A DNA stretch of 46,291 nt from Donghicola mangrovi (lineage in GTDB: Bacteria > Pseudomonadota > Alphaproteobacteria > Rhodobacterales > Rhodobacteraceae), in contig NZ_JABCJE010000016.1 in the NCBI RefSeq assembly GCF_013377535.1, positions 1 to 46,291 on the forward strand, read 5' to 3'. The number at the start of each line of letters is the position of its first letter. Positions within the stretch are counted from its first letter, which is position 1. A model generated the notes under the pieces. That model was not told where the DNA came from. It did no database searches and was given only the letters and a program-made list of their open reading frames with translations. Below, piece by piece: positions 24,805-33,677 of this stretch. The position numbers were made by a program, and so were the translations under genes.

Positions 24805-25350
24805 TTGAAGCAATCAAATACCCCGATCGGCCCTCTGACAGACGATCTCTGGCCTGAAGAGATTTCGGATCTAAAGCAAGGCTTTGCGGGCGCGTTGAAC
24901 GTCTATCGAACGATGGCGCATCATCCCGCGCTTACGCGGGCGTGGGCGAATTTGCGGCAACACATTGTCAAGGACACCAGCCTTGGTCTGGAGCGGTCCG
25001 AAGTGGTTATCTTGCGGACGGGCGTGCGTTTGGGGTCGGCCTATGAATGGGCGCATCACGTGTCGCGGGCGCGGGCTCTGGACTTTTCCGATGACCGTAT
25101 CCGTGCCATTCGCGAGGCGCCCGCTGGTGAAGATGCCCTGCTGACCCGTGCTGTGGATGCGATCTTCGATGATCATAAGCTGCCCGCAGAACTAGAGGCA
25201 GAGTTGCGCCAAACCATCGGCAAGGCCGGTGTATTTGATCTGATTGCGACCGTCGGGTTTTACTCGGTCCTGGGCACCATATTGATGACCTATGACGTGC
25301 CGATTGACGACAATATCCGCGCCGAATTGGTCGCCAACCCCATTGATTAA
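24805..25350 (+). CDS. Carboxymuconolactone decarboxylase-family protein
   Basis: The 181-residue alpha-helical protein resembles CMD/AhpD-fold proteins. GALNVYRTMAHHPALTRAWA and ILRTGVRLGSAYEWAHHVSR hold the EWxxH motif of the non-peroxidase subgroup; the CxxC of AhpD is absent. The best start is TTG at 24805, preceded by GGAGA at suitable spacing; no nearby ATG fits. The stop overlaps that of the convergent iclR gene by 4 bases. The substrate is unknown. The neighbouring aromatic operon makes an aromatic or lactone substrate conceivable but does not prove it. Confidence 0.82.
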   Translation: MKQSNTPIGPLTDDLWPEEISDLKQGFAGALNVYRTMAHHPALTRAWANLRQHIVKDTSLGLERSEVVILRTGVRLGSAYEWAHHVSRARALDFSDDRIRAIREAPAGEDALLTRAVDAIFDDHKLPAELEAELRQTIGKAGVFDLIATVGFYSVLGTILMTYDVPIDDNIRAELVANPID

Positions 25351-26135
25351 TCGGGCAAGGTGCCTGCGATGCGTTTCGCGATTTCCTTTAGCGGAGCCGC
25401 GAATTCTGTCACGGCCTTGCCAGAGCTCATGGCGGTCCGGATCCAGATCATCGACACGCATCCCAGAACATTCCCCGCAGACATGATGGGCACCGCGATC
25501 GAGGATGTCTGGGGGTTGAACTCTCCGCTGTCGCGGATGGCGACGCCGGTCGCCCTTGATCGCTCGAAGAGGCCATCGAGCCAACGTTGCTGCAGGAAAA
25601 CGCGGTCCTCTGGATCATCCATCCTGATCAGATGGTCGAGGATCAGACTGCGTTCGGACGCCGAACAGAATGAGAGATAGGCGCGGCCCGCAGAGGTCCG
25701 CAGCATCGGCAGCCGATACCCTGTCATGCCTCGGTCAATCGACAGGGGGGATCGCCCGTGGGTGGTTTCCTGAATGACCATCGCGGCGTTGTTGTAAACG
25801 GTCAGGTCCAAAGGCCACACAAGTTGCTGCGAATAATCCGCAAAGATCGGTCCCGCCGCCTGCGAAATCTCTGAAGTCAGCGCATAGCCATCCCCAAGCG
25901 ACGCGGCGAGCCGTGTTACACGCACATAGTTCGACGTGGCTGAAAACGCGACGTAACCCATCTCCTCAAGCGTTTCGAGCAGGCGGTACACCGTCGGACG
26001 CGGCAGGCCCAAGGCTTTGGCGATCTCGGCGGGGCGGCTTTCACCGGATTTGTTCACGTAGCTCAGCACGGCAAGACCCCGCGCGAGAGATCGCACGGCG
26101 TTCGATTTGGTTTTGTCAGAGCGCGCATCAGTCAT
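25347..26135 (-). CDS. IclR-family transcriptional regulator (MhpR-like)
   Basis: The 262-residue protein has an N-terminal winged helix (SLARGLAVLSYVNKSGESRP, AEIAKALGLPRPTVYRLLET) and a C-terminal effector-binding domain (SLGDGYALTSEISQAAG; RTSAGRAYLSFCS; AVPIMSAGNVLGCVSM). IclR regulators of this type, such as MhpR of E. coli, control aromatic-acid operons. It is the last gene of the minus-strand catabolic operon, 38 bases after the FAH-family gene, so it is probably co-transcribed and autoregulated. The operator was not located. Confidence 0.9.
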   Translation of the reverse strand: MTDARSDKTKSNAVRSLARGLAVLSYVNKSGESRPAEIAKALGLPRPTVYRLLETLEEMGYVAFSATSNYVRVTRLAASLGDGYALTSEISQAAGPIFADYSQQLVWPLDLTVYNNAAMVIQETTHGRSPLSIDRGMTGYRLPMLRTSAGRAYLSFCSASERSLILDHLIRMDDPEDRVFLQQRWLDGLFERSRATGVAIRDSGEFNPQTSSIAVPIMSAGNVLGCVSMIWIRTAMSSGKAVTEFAAPLKEIAKRIAGTLPD

Positions 26136-26173
26136 TGGGGAACAGTCTCATACACGCTCTGACTGTGCCAGCC

Positions 26174-27016
26174 TCAGGCTTCGGCGACCACGGGATTGCG
26201 CAGGATACCGACGCCAGAGACCTCGATTTCGCAGACATCGCCGTCTTTCATGAACAGGGGCGGTTCGCGGCGGGCACCGACGCCGCCGGGGGTGCCAGAG
26301 ACCAGAACGTCACCGGGCAACAGCGGCAGGATGGTGCTGCAATAGGCGATCAGACGGGGGATCGAGCAGACCAGCATGTCCAGCGTGGTGTCTTGCATGA
26401 CCTCGCCGTTCAGGCGGGTTTGCAGGCGCATCTTGGTGTGATCCTCGATCTCGTCTGCAGTGGTCATCCACGGGCCAAAGCCGCCGGTGCCAGCAAAGGT
26501 CTTGCCCGGCATGAACTGATGGGTGTGCTTCTGCCAATCGCGGACCGAGCCATCGTTGTAACAGGCGTAACCCGCAACATGGTCCATCGCGTCCGCTTCG
26601 GAAATGCGGCGGCCTTCTTTGCCGATGATGACCGCGACCTCGCCTTCGTAGTCGAATTTGTCGGATTCCAGCGGCTTGATCAGAGGTTGGTTGTGCCCGA
26701 TCTGAGAGCCCGCAAAGCGCGCGAAGAGCACCGGGTTGGGGGTTTCTTCGCGACCGGTTTCTGCGATGTGCGCGTGGTAGTTCAGACCAACGCAGATGAT
26801 CTTGTCCGGGTTGGGAATGACCGGTTCATGGATCACATCGTCAAAGGCATAGTCCGCCTCCGCGCCAGTCAGGGCTTCAGCCTCGGACATCTGGCCCGAG
26901 GCCAGAAAGTCCCGCAGGGTCGCTGCATCAAAGCGTTTGCCCAGATCGACGATACCCGCATCGGTGACAAGACCATAGGACGCCACGCCGTCTTTCTTAA
27001 AAGAACATAGTTTCAT
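26174..27016 (-). CDS. Fumarylacetoacetate hydrolase-family protein
   Basis: The 280-residue protein belongs to the FAH superfamily, which hydrolyses or isomerises ring-cleavage products using a divalent metal. It has IICVGLNYHAHIAETGRE, the metal-ligand segment FDYEGEVAVIIGKEGRRI, GYACYNDGSVRDWQKHTHQF, and PGDVLVSGTPGGVG near the end. The start MKLCSF is preferred over a longer frame that runs into the hydroxylase gene. It lies only a few bases after the hydroxylase stop. It may act on the meta-cleavage product made by the upstream extradiol enzyme, since no MhpC-type hydrolase is in the operon. Exact reaction unknown. Confidence 0.87.
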   Translation of the reverse strand: MKLCSFKKDGVASYGLVTDAGIVDLGKRFDAATLRDFLASGQMSEAEALTGAEADYAFDDVIHEPVIPNPDKIICVGLNYHAHIAETGREETPNPVLFARFAGSQIGHNQPLIKPLESDKFDYEGEVAVIIGKEGRRISEADAMDHVAGYACYNDGSVRDWQKHTHQFMPGKTFAGTGGFGPWMTTADEIEDHTKMRLQTRLNGEVMQDTTLDMLVCSIPRLIAYCSTILPLLPGDVLVSGTPGGVGARREPPLFMKDGDVCEIEVSGVGILRNPVVAEA

Positions 27017-27020
27017 GAGG

Positions 27021-28511
27021 TTAAGCCATTTCCGGTTGTTGTGTTGTGATGGGATTGGGCAGGACGCGCAGCAGCAACGCCTGCAATTCTTCGGCGGTAT
27101 CGGCACCGCCAAGCGTATGTCTGTCGGGGCGCAAGACGGTGGCCTTGGCCCCAAAGCGGGCCAGATGGTCTGCCGCGTTCGACTGTTCAGTCGTGACTAA
27201 CGCAACATGGTTCGGCAGGGTCAGCCCCTCGGCCAATGTGGCATCCGCGACCACGACGAACTGATGGGGATAGACATCGTCCATCCGCTGACCGTCCGCC
27301 ATGCGCGGCTGGCCGAACAGACGACCTGCTTGCTCGGTGTCATCGCCAAGACCCGGACCAATCGGGGGCGCAATACTTTCCATCCGCGCCGACCCATCAC
27401 CCGCGGGCAGCGCCGCGCGCAGGGCCTCTTCGGTGCCAGCGGTGTTGATCAGGCCGCCAAGGCGCACGGCGGTTTTAATGTATTCGGCAGCGTTGGGTTT
27501 GCGCTCGCTCTCGTAGGTGTCGAGCAGCTGGTCCGGATCAGCGACCAGCCCTTTGCAGGCCAGCGCCAGTTTCCAATAGAGGTTCGCCACGTCCCGAGTG
27601 CCTGCGCACATGCCTTGGCCCATAAAGGGCGGTGTTTGGTGGCACGCATCGCCAGCAAGGATCAGACGGCCCTTGCGCCAATCGTTGGCCACCAGCGAAT
27701 GGAAGGTATAGACAGCGGTGCGTTCCAACTCGGCCTCGTCGGGGGTCAGCCAGTCGGACAGCAGTTCCCACACGCGATCGGGCTTGGCGATGTCAAAGCT
27801 GTCCTCATCGGGCAGGACGGTGATCTCCCAACGGCGGCGCAGTCCGGGGGTGCGCACATAGGTGGCGGGGCGCTCTGGCACGCAATACTGGATCGAGTGA
27901 TCGCCCAAATCGGGCTTGTCCTGATGCAGGATCACATCGACCACCAGCCAGCGTTCGTGGAAGCCATAATCCTCCATATCGCTCTCGATGTAGCGGCGGA
28001 CCAAGGACCGTGCCCCGTCACAGCCGACCACGTATTTCGCCGTCACATGCTCGACCTTGCCACGGGACATATCTTCGAAGCGCAGGGCCACCTGATCGCC
28101 CTGATCCTCGATATGGAAGACCTCGCAGCGGGTGCGGACGGTGACTTCGGGGCGCTGGCTCATATGGGCGCGCAGCACCTCTTCGAGATCGGGCTGGTGG
28201 AACCGGAAGTTCGCGCGCCAGCCTTGGGGGCCTTCGCCCTGAGGGCGGGGCCAGTCCAGCAGCAGATTGCCCTGTCCGTCAACGAACCGCATACCGGGGT
28301 GAATGGCGGTCTTGGGCTCCATCTGGTCCGCAATCCCGATCCATTGGAAAACGCGCATGACTTCGGCGTCGAAATGAACGGCGCGGGGCAAATGGTAGTG
28401 GGCGCCTTCACGCTCTAGCACCAGTGTTTTCAGGCCGCATTGTCCCAGCAGATGGGCCAGAGTGGCCCCGGCCGGACCGTAGCCCACAATGGCAACGTCG
28501 TAATGGTCCAT
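27021..28511 (-). CDS. FAD-dependent aromatic hydroxylase, MhpA-like
   Basis: The 496-residue flavoprotein monooxygenase resembles 3-(3-hydroxyphenyl)propionate hydroxylase MhpA. It has the FAD-binding VAIVGYGPAGATLAHLLG, the DG motif GCDGARSLVR, and the GD motif LILAGDACHQTPPFMGQGMC. Such enzymes use NAD(P)H and O2 to convert a phenol to a catechol. The ATG at 28511 gives MDHYDVAIVG; an upstream in-frame TTG overlaps the dioxygenase stop. It lies between the extradiol dioxygenase and FAH-family genes in one operon, consistent with hydroxylation followed by ring cleavage. The natural substrate is not determinable. Confidence 0.88.
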   Translation of the reverse strand: MDHYDVAIVGYGPAGATLAHLLGQCGLKTLVLEREGAHYHLPRAVHFDAEVMRVFQWIGIADQMEPKTAIHPGMRFVDGQGNLLLDWPRPQGEGPQGWRANFRFHQPDLEEVLRAHMSQRPEVTVRTRCEVFHIEDQGDQVALRFEDMSRGKVEHVTAKYVVGCDGARSLVRRYIESDMEDYGFHERWLVVDVILHQDKPDLGDHSIQYCVPERPATYVRTPGLRRRWEITVLPDEDSFDIAKPDRVWELLSDWLTPDEAELERTAVYTFHSLVANDWRKGRLILAGDACHQTPPFMGQGMCAGTRDVANLYWKLALACKGLVADPDQLLDTYESERKPNAAEYIKTAVRLGGLINTAGTEEALRAALPAGDGSARMESIAPPIGPGLGDDTEQAGRLFGQPRMADGQRMDDVYPHQFVVVADATLAEGLTLPNHVALVTTEQSNAADHLARFGAKATVLRPDRHTLGGADTAEELQALLLRVLPNPITTQQPEMA

Positions 28512-28513
28512 CG

Positions 28514-29494
28514 TCAATTTCCCTGTTTCGCAAGTTCAGAATAGAGCCACGGGCACTCGGCCACCGGAGGCGAGCGGCGTCCCCGCGCAGCCGCATCCAG
28601 CCGCATGTCCCGCAGGCGTTTGCGCCCGCCTTCTTCGGTTAGATACAGGCGCTCGTGTCCCCAGAAGCTGGGGCCATCGTGGGTCTCGTGGGGCTCCCAT
28701 GTGGCGGGATCGATCAAACGCCCGCCCCAGCCGTTCTCGACAAAGAAACCCGATGGCGAGTTGGCGTAGTAAGAGGTCATGTAATCGTTGGTGTGACGGC
28801 CAAGGGTGTAGGCGACGCGCCCCTCGTCCTGCTGTGCCAGATCAAAGCCTTGGCCCACGTCATCAAGGTTCTGGAACTCGACCATAAAGTGGTGAAAACC
28901 CAGTTGCCCCGAGCCGACCATGGCAAAGGAATGGTGCCGTTCATTCAGGTGAAAGAAGTACAGCCCATAGGGTTGCAGCCCGTAATCCGAGACGTGGAAA
29001 TCCAAGAGGTCGCGATAGAAGGGCATCATCACGTTGATGTCTTTGACGTGCAACACCGCATGACCCATGCCCAAGGGTCCGGTTTTGAAACCGTCGATGG
29101 GGCGGCCCGGTACGAAGGGATCATTGGCGATCATCGGGGCGTGGAACAATTCCACCCGATTGCCGCCGGGATCTTCGAACCAGATCAGGTCCCCGACAAA
29201 GCGGCGGTCGGCCAGCTCTTTGGTGCCAAGTTGGACAGGAACACCCGCCGCATCCAGCCGCGCAGCGTACATCTGCAGGTCGTCCTTGTGCTCGACCTCA
29301 AAGCCCAGAAAGGCCAGCGTTTCGCCCGCCTCGTCTGACACCAAGAGGCGCTGCACTTTGTCGTCCATGCGGAAGGCCACTGCTTTGCCGCCGCGGTCGA
29401 TCTTCTGCATTCCCAAAAGCTTGCCCGCGAAATCGCCCCAGTCGTCCAGCTTGTCAGAGCGCACACCGAGATAGCCCAGAGCATTGATTGCCAT
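28514..29494 (-). CDS. Type I extradiol ring-cleavage dioxygenase (BphC-like)
   Basis: The 326-residue, two-module VOC-fold protein resembles 2,3-dihydroxybiphenyl 1,2-dioxygenase. The active C-terminal module has candidate Fe(II) ligands His in GMGHAVLHVKD, His in LGFHHFMVEF and Glu in GFFVENGWGG. The N-terminal module ends WFEDPGGNRVELFHAP. The start MAINALGYLG (29494) is chosen because GGAG lies 6 bases upstream. Its stop codon lies within a few bases of the hydroxylase ATG, implying coupled translation. It would open the catechol made by the hydroxylase. A long C-terminal extension (ERLYLTEEGGRKRLRDMRLD) is unusual. Confidence 0.88.
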   Translation of the reverse strand: MAINALGYLGVRSDKLDDWGDFAGKLLGMQKIDRGGKAVAFRMDDKVQRLLVSDEAGETLAFLGFEVEHKDDLQMYAARLDAAGVPVQLGTKELADRRFVGDLIWFEDPGGNRVELFHAPMIANDPFVPGRPIDGFKTGPLGMGHAVLHVKDINVMMPFYRDLLDFHVSDYGLQPYGLYFFHLNERHHSFAMVGSGQLGFHHFMVEFQNLDDVGQGFDLAQQDEGRVAYTLGRHTNDYMTSYYANSPSGFFVENGWGGRLIDPATWEPHETHDGPSFWGHERLYLTEEGGRKRLRDMRLDAAARGRRSPPVAECPWLYSELAKQGN

Positions 29495-29604
29495 GGTCGT
29501 CTCCATCATTTGTTAAGGAATGCCCCAGATTAGACCGCTTGCTGCGGCCGCCTGAGGCGCAATCCCCGCCGGTCCGGTGGGCGGACAGGCGGGGTGCTGT
29601 GCCC

Positions 29605-30603
29605 TTAGTCGCCGACGACTTCGTGGGCGCGGGCCAAGGCCGCTGCCGCAGCTTCGGGGTCGGTTTGCTGACCAACCCACGTGTCAGCCGCATTGGTAAA
29701 GGCCGCGGCCCATGCCTGCATTGCGTCACTGTCCGGATCGACAAAGGTGACCTTGTCGTCCGCGCGGAAGGCCGCTTCGACCTCGGCGTCGGTGTCGTCG
29801 ACAACACCGGCGATCCACTCTGCGGTCGCGCGGCCAGACATGCTGTCGATCACAGCTTTGTCCGCGTCAGACAGGCTGTTGTAGGTGTTCTTGTTCATCA
29901 GGATCGACATCGGCTGCGCCATAAAGCCTGCCGTGGTCACGTAGGGCGCGACCTCGTTCAGGCGGAAGGTGCGATAGGCGTCCATCACCCAAACCGCGCC
30001 GTCCACAACACCGCGCTCAAGGTTCTCGTAGACCTGCGGGGCGGGGACACCCACGCCCGAGGCGCCGACCATATCAAACAGGTCCGACCCGAATTTCGAG
30101 GGCGAGCGCAGCTTTTTGCCCTTCAGATCCTCGGGCATCATGGCGGCCGCATCGGTCATCAAAAAGCGATAGGCAGGCGTGCTGAAGACCGCGATCACCT
30201 TGTAATCTCTGTATTCCGCGTCCAAAGCGCCATCCTCGGCCAGCGTGTTCAGGATGTTTGCGCCCTCTTTACCATTTGCGACAAGGCCGGGGATTTCGAC
30301 CACGCCCGTCATCGGGAAAACGCCCGGCGTGTAGGTCGGCACCACCAACGCCACATCTGCCACGCCCGCCTTCACAAGATCGGCCTGCGCTGGCGGAGCG
30401 CCGAGGATCGAGCCGGGGTAAAGCTTGAACTTGGCATCATCCGACAGCTTTTCATTCACCTGATCGATCCAGGGCTGAAGGACTTTGGACGAATAGAACC
30501 CTTGCGCCGGCTCAAAGGACGACACGCGCATTTCGCGGGCTTCAAGGGTGGTGGCAGCAAGCGCCAGAGCAAGTGTGCCCGTAGAAGTCAGAAGTTTAAG
30601 CAT
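29605..30603 (-). CDS. dctP: TRAP transporter solute-binding protein DctP
   Basis: The 332-residue periplasmic protein starts with a signal peptide (MLKLLTSTGTLALALAATTL). It has TRAP DctP features, including KGKKLRSPSKFGSDL, with the Arg that usually grips a carboxylate, then YENLERGVVDGAVWVMDAY. GGGAGG lies just before the ATG. It follows the large permease gene by 27 bases, in the order Q-M-P. The ligand is probably an aromatic or other organic acid fed to the downstream catabolic enzymes; this is inferred from the operon. Confidence 0.92.
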   Translation of the reverse strand: MLKLLTSTGTLALALAATTLEAREMRVSSFEPAQGFYSSKVLQPWIDQVNEKLSDDAKFKLYPGSILGAPPAQADLVKAGVADVALVVPTYTPGVFPMTGVVEIPGLVANGKEGANILNTLAEDGALDAEYRDYKVIAVFSTPAYRFLMTDAAAMMPEDLKGKKLRSPSKFGSDLFDMVGASGVGVPAPQVYENLERGVVDGAVWVMDAYRTFRLNEVAPYVTTAGFMAQPMSILMNKNTYNSLSDADKAVIDSMSGRATAEWIAGVVDDTDAEVEAAFRADDKVTFVDPDSDAMQAWAAAFTNAADTWVGQQTDPEAAAAALARAHEVVGD

Positions 30604-30630
30604 AGTTTCCTCCCATGAATGTATGCTTGT

Positions 30631-31932
30631 TCAAATGGCGTGGTGCGGCAGCCAGATCACGATCGCGGGGATGGCGATAATGATCAGGACGCGGATCAGA
30701 TCGGCGATGACAAAGGGGGTCGCCCCTTTCCACAACTCGGTCAGTTTGATGTCCGGCTGGACGGTTTTCAGAACGAACAGGTTCATGCCGACGGGCGGTG
30801 TGATCAGGCCCATCTCGACCACCATGACGGCGAAGATTCCGAACCAGACCAGATCGATCCCCGCCGCCTGCGCCACCGGCACAAAGAGCGGTACCGTCAG
30901 CAGCAGCATCGCCAGACTGTCCATCAGCGTCCCCAGCGCCAGATAGATCGCCAGCATCAGCAGGATCACCATCAGCGGTTGGTCCAGAATGCCCGCGAAC
31001 ATGCCGGTCAGGGAAAACGGCAGGCCGGAAAGCGTCAGAAAAAAGTTGAACAGATTGGCCCCGATCAGCACCAGATAGAGCGCCCCGCAGGTCATAGCGG
31101 TGTCCATGAGGGCGGAAACCAGACTGCTCAGGCTTAGGCGGCGGGATAGGACCCCGTAAGCCAGAACAACGGCGGCACCTATGGCGGCGGTCTCGTTCGC
31201 GGTGAAGACGCCAGAATAGAGCCCGCCCATGATGATCCCGAAGATCCCCACCGGCGGCAGGAGCTCGGCCCAAGCCGCGCGCCGTTCCTGACGGTTTGCC
31301 CGCGTCCGCTGAGGGGCCGAGGACCAGCCCATCCAAATCGGAACCCAAATCGCCAGACAGTAGAGCAGAACCGCGATGGTAATCGGGCCAGCCGTGGCCA
31401 GAAGCAGCTCGCGGATCGATTGTTCGGCGATGAAGGCATAGATCACCAGAACCGTTGAGGGCGGGATCAGAATGCCCAGAGTGCCCCCCGCGGCAACGGA
31501 TCCAGCGGACAGGGAACGGGAATACCCCGCCTCTTGCATTTCCGGCAGGGCAATCCGGCCCATGGTGGCAGTGGTCGCCAGTGAGGAGCCCGAGATCATG
31601 CCGAAACCGGCCGAGGCACCGATCGTCGCAAGGGCGAGGCCCCCGCGACGATGGCCAATCAGAACCGACATCGACTGGTAAAGCTTGGAAGACAGGCCAC
31701 AATTCGCCGCGACGTTCCCCATCAGGACGAACAGCGGCAGCATCGTCAGGGTATAGTTGGTCAGGCTGTCCCAAATCGTCGTTGCGCCGATGGCCATGGC
31801 CCCTTCGGACCCGATAATCAGGCCAGAGCCAACAATCCCGACCAGCCCCAATGCGACCGCCACGGGTACTTCGAGAAAGATCATGGCGATGGCTGCAGCG
31901 AACCCCAGCCCTCCGAGGAAAAGCCCGTCCAT
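30631..31932 (-). CDS. dctM: TRAP transporter large permease DctM
   Basis: The 433-residue inner-membrane protein starts MDGLFLGGLGFAAAIAMIFL and has about 12 hydrophobic segments typical of DctM. Characteristic stretches are AAGGTLGILIPPSTVLVIYA and MVVEMGLITPPVGMNLFVL. The ATG overlaps the dctQ stop (TGATG), so the two are translationally coupled; an upstream extension of the frame would run through dctQ and is rejected. It forms the Na+-dependent transport channel with DctQ and receives substrate from DctP. Confidence 0.93.
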   Translation of the reverse strand: MDGLFLGGLGFAAAIAMIFLEVPVAVALGLVGIVGSGLIIGSEGAMAIGATTIWDSLTNYTLTMLPLFVLMGNVAANCGLSSKLYQSMSVLIGHRRGGLALATIGASAGFGMISGSSLATTATMGRIALPEMQEAGYSRSLSAGSVAAGGTLGILIPPSTVLVIYAFIAEQSIRELLLATAGPITIAVLLYCLAIWVPIWMGWSSAPQRTRANRQERRAAWAELLPPVGIFGIIMGGLYSGVFTANETAAIGAAVVLAYGVLSRRLSLSSLVSALMDTAMTCGALYLVLIGANLFNFFLTLSGLPFSLTGMFAGILDQPLMVILLMLAIYLALGTLMDSLAMLLLTVPLFVPVAQAAGIDLVWFGIFAVMVVEMGLITPPVGMNLFVLKTVQPDIKLTELWKGATPFVIADLIRVLIIIAIPAIVIWLPHHAI

Positions 31933-32414
31933 CAAGCCTCTCCCTGTCCGCGGAGCGTTGAAACGAGCCCATAGGCAGCCGCAATGACCGCAAGCCCCAA
32001 GGTCACCGCCACCACGATCAGCGCCATATCCAATGGCAAGCCAAGGTCGGGCGTGGTCTGGGGCCCGCCAAGTTTCTCGAGCGCATTGCGCCCCATGATC
32101 CACGCCAGAAGCGCAGCGAAAATCAGCGATGTCGCGGTGCTCACGATCCCGAGGGGGCGGCCAAAGCGCGTAGGCGAGAGTTCAGACAGAAGCTTTGCCG
32201 TCACATGGGCGCGGTAGAGATACCCGATGGGCATGGACAGCAGGGCCCCAAGGCCAATCGACAACGACGTGAGCTCGATCGCGGCAGGAACATTGGTGCC
32301 AGAGGTCGCCCGCAGGATCACATCGCTGACCGTCACCGCCGTCCCAAAGATGAAACAGACCCCGGCAGAGAGCAGAAAACCCGTCGCAAAAAGCTTTTTG
32401 GGATGCTGAGCCAT
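31932..32414 (-). CDS. dctQ: TRAP transporter small permease DctQ
   Basis: The 160-residue protein has four hydrophobic segments (LFATGFLLSAGVCFIFGTAV; LSIGLGALLSMPIGYLY; LGIVSTATSLIFAALLAWIM; MALIVVAVTLGLAVIAAAYG), the layout of DctQ. Its ATG overlaps the stop of a 21-codon upstream frame (TAATG) and has no ribosome site of its own, so initiation probably depends on that frame. It is the first substantive gene of the catabolic operon running to the iclR gene. Sequence identity to known DctQ proteins is normally low, so context supports the call. Confidence 0.88.
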   Translation of the reverse strand: MAQHPKKLFATGFLLSAGVCFIFGTAVTVSDVILRATSGTNVPAAIELTSLSIGLGALLSMPIGYLYRAHVTAKLLSELSPTRFGRPLGIVSTATSLIFAALLAWIMGRNALEKLGGPQTTPDLGLPLDMALIVVAVTLGLAVIAAAYGLVSTLRGQGEA

Positions 32415-32479
32415 TATGCTGCCGCCCTTGGGCGCGCATAGGGGCTGGATGGGCAGATCGCCCTTGTTTTATTGCTCAT
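32414..32479 (-). CDS. Short leader peptide translationally coupled to dctQ
   Basis: ATG at 32479 follows GGGAGGACGTT, the strongest ribosome-binding site in this operon. It encodes MSNKTRAICPSSPYARPRAAA and stops with TAA whose last base is the A of the dctQ ATG. It is too short for a family assignment. The arrangement suggests that ribosomes translating this frame re-initiate at dctQ, giving a possible point of translational control. Alternatively dctQ is longer and in another frame, which I consider less likely. Confidence 0.55.
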   Translation of the reverse strand: MSNKTRAICPSSPYARPRAAA

Positions 32480-32615
32480 AACGTCCTCCCTACTTGGAGG
32501 CAGTTATCCGCGGGGCATCAGTCCAAAGGTATGTTTTTCCCACATCTGTCCGCCAGGCGGACATCTTTGCTTCGGCGTTCAGGTAAGGCGTAGGGGAACT
32601 TTCGCCTTTGTGAAT

Positions 32616-33650
32616 TTAGCGATGTCGGCCCCGTGCAGAGGTTTTCTTGTTCCCGCGTGCGCCGGTCACGACGGGCGTATTCTGCTGGTTCTCTTCGCGC
32701 AGTTTGCTCCACCGAGACAGGCGCGCGGGATCCAGCGTGCCTGCCTTGACTGCGGCTTGGACCGCGCATCCGGGTTCATGCTGGTGGGTGCAATCGCGAA
32801 ACCGGCAATCGGGGGCCAGTTCGGTGATCTCGGCAAACAGCTCATCTAGGCCGGTCGACAGATCGCTTACGTGGAGGGTCCGCATCCCGGGGGTGTCGAT
32901 GACCCACGCGCCGCCTTCGATTGTGTGCAACGAGCGGGAGGTCGTGGTGTGCCGCCCTTTCGCGTCATCTTCGCGGATGCTGCCGGTTGCCTGCGCATCC
33001 TCTTCTGATTTGCGGGCCAACGTGTTGAGCAGCGTTGACTTGCCCACGCCCGACGATCCGATCAGCGCCACGGTCTGTCCGGCACTGCACCAAGGGGCGA
33101 GGGCGGCGATCGCATCCTGTGACTTTCCGTTGATCGGGACTACTTGCAACCCCCGTTGCAATCCCGCGGCTGTGCGTTCGAAGGCGGTCACATCGGGGGT
33201 CTGGTCCACCTTGGTCAAGACGATCACGGCACCGGTTCCGGCTTCGTTGGTCAGGGCCAGATAACGCTCCAGTCGGGCCGGATTGAAATCGTCATTGCAG
33301 GAGGTGACGATGAACACCGTATCCACGTTGGCTGCGATCAGTTGCAGCTGGCGCGCGCCGACCGTCTGACGTTGAAGCAGGGAATGACGCTCTAGCAGGC
33401 GGGAAATCTGGAGGCCGTCAGGATCGGCTAGAACCCAGTCCCCGACAGCGAAATTGGCCGTCGTCATCCCCGCAGGCAGGCTGAGTTTGGCGCGCCCGCC
33501 CACGCGAAATGCCGTCATCGTCGAGCGATGCACGGCCGCGATGCGCATGGCCTCAAGGCCTGCGTCATCGGGGCCGAGTTGGTCTTGCAGGACAGGCGTC
33601 CAGCCAAGCGCATGCAATGCTGCGGGGATATGAGGGTCTTGCTTTTCCAC
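32616..33650 (-). CDS. rsgA: Ribosome small-subunit-dependent GTPase A
   Basis: RsgA (YjeQ) is a circularly permuted GTPase that helps mature the 30S subunit. The 344-residue protein shows an OB-fold N terminus, then G4 (VIVLTKVD) before G1 (GSSGVGKSTLLNTL), G2 (GRHTTTSRSL) and G3 (VIDTPGMRTL). A zinc-binding end follows (CRFRDCTHQHEPGCAV). This order is diagnostic. It starts 27 bases after the UPF0303 gene and probably shares its transcript. It is a chromosomal housekeeping-type gene. Confidence 0.94.
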   Translation of the reverse strand: MEKQDPHIPAALHALGWTPVLQDQLGPDDAGLEAMRIAAVHRSTMTAFRVGGRAKLSLPAGMTTANFAVGDWVLADPDGLQISRLLERHSLLQRQTVGARQLQLIAANVDTVFIVTSCNDDFNPARLERYLALTNEAGTGAVIVLTKVDQTPDVTAFERTAAGLQRGLQVVPINGKSQDAIAALAPWCSAGQTVALIGSSGVGKSTLLNTLARKSEEDAQATGSIREDDAKGRHTTTSRSLHTIEGGAWVIDTPGMRTLHVSDLSTGLDELFAEITELAPDCRFRDCTHQHEPGCAVQAAVKAGTLDPARLSRWSKLREENQQNTPVVTGARGNKKTSARGRHR

Positions 33651-33677
33651 GACGTCCTGAATGATCGGATTGGTCGC

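Noticed and set aside
25913-28418. Long plus-strand frames opposite the catabolic operon
   Set aside because: High-GC antisense frames without recognisable motifs, overlapping strongly supported minus-strand enzymes.
29488-30618. 376-codon plus-strand frame opposite dctP
   Set aside because: Arg/His/Gly-rich translation typical of an antisense frame in GC-rich DNA; dctP is certain on the other strand.
30596-31993. Second minus-strand frame across dctM
   Set aside because: Arg/Gly/His/Asp-rich translation with no membrane segments; the dctM frame shows the expected hydrophobic pattern and coupling to dctQ.
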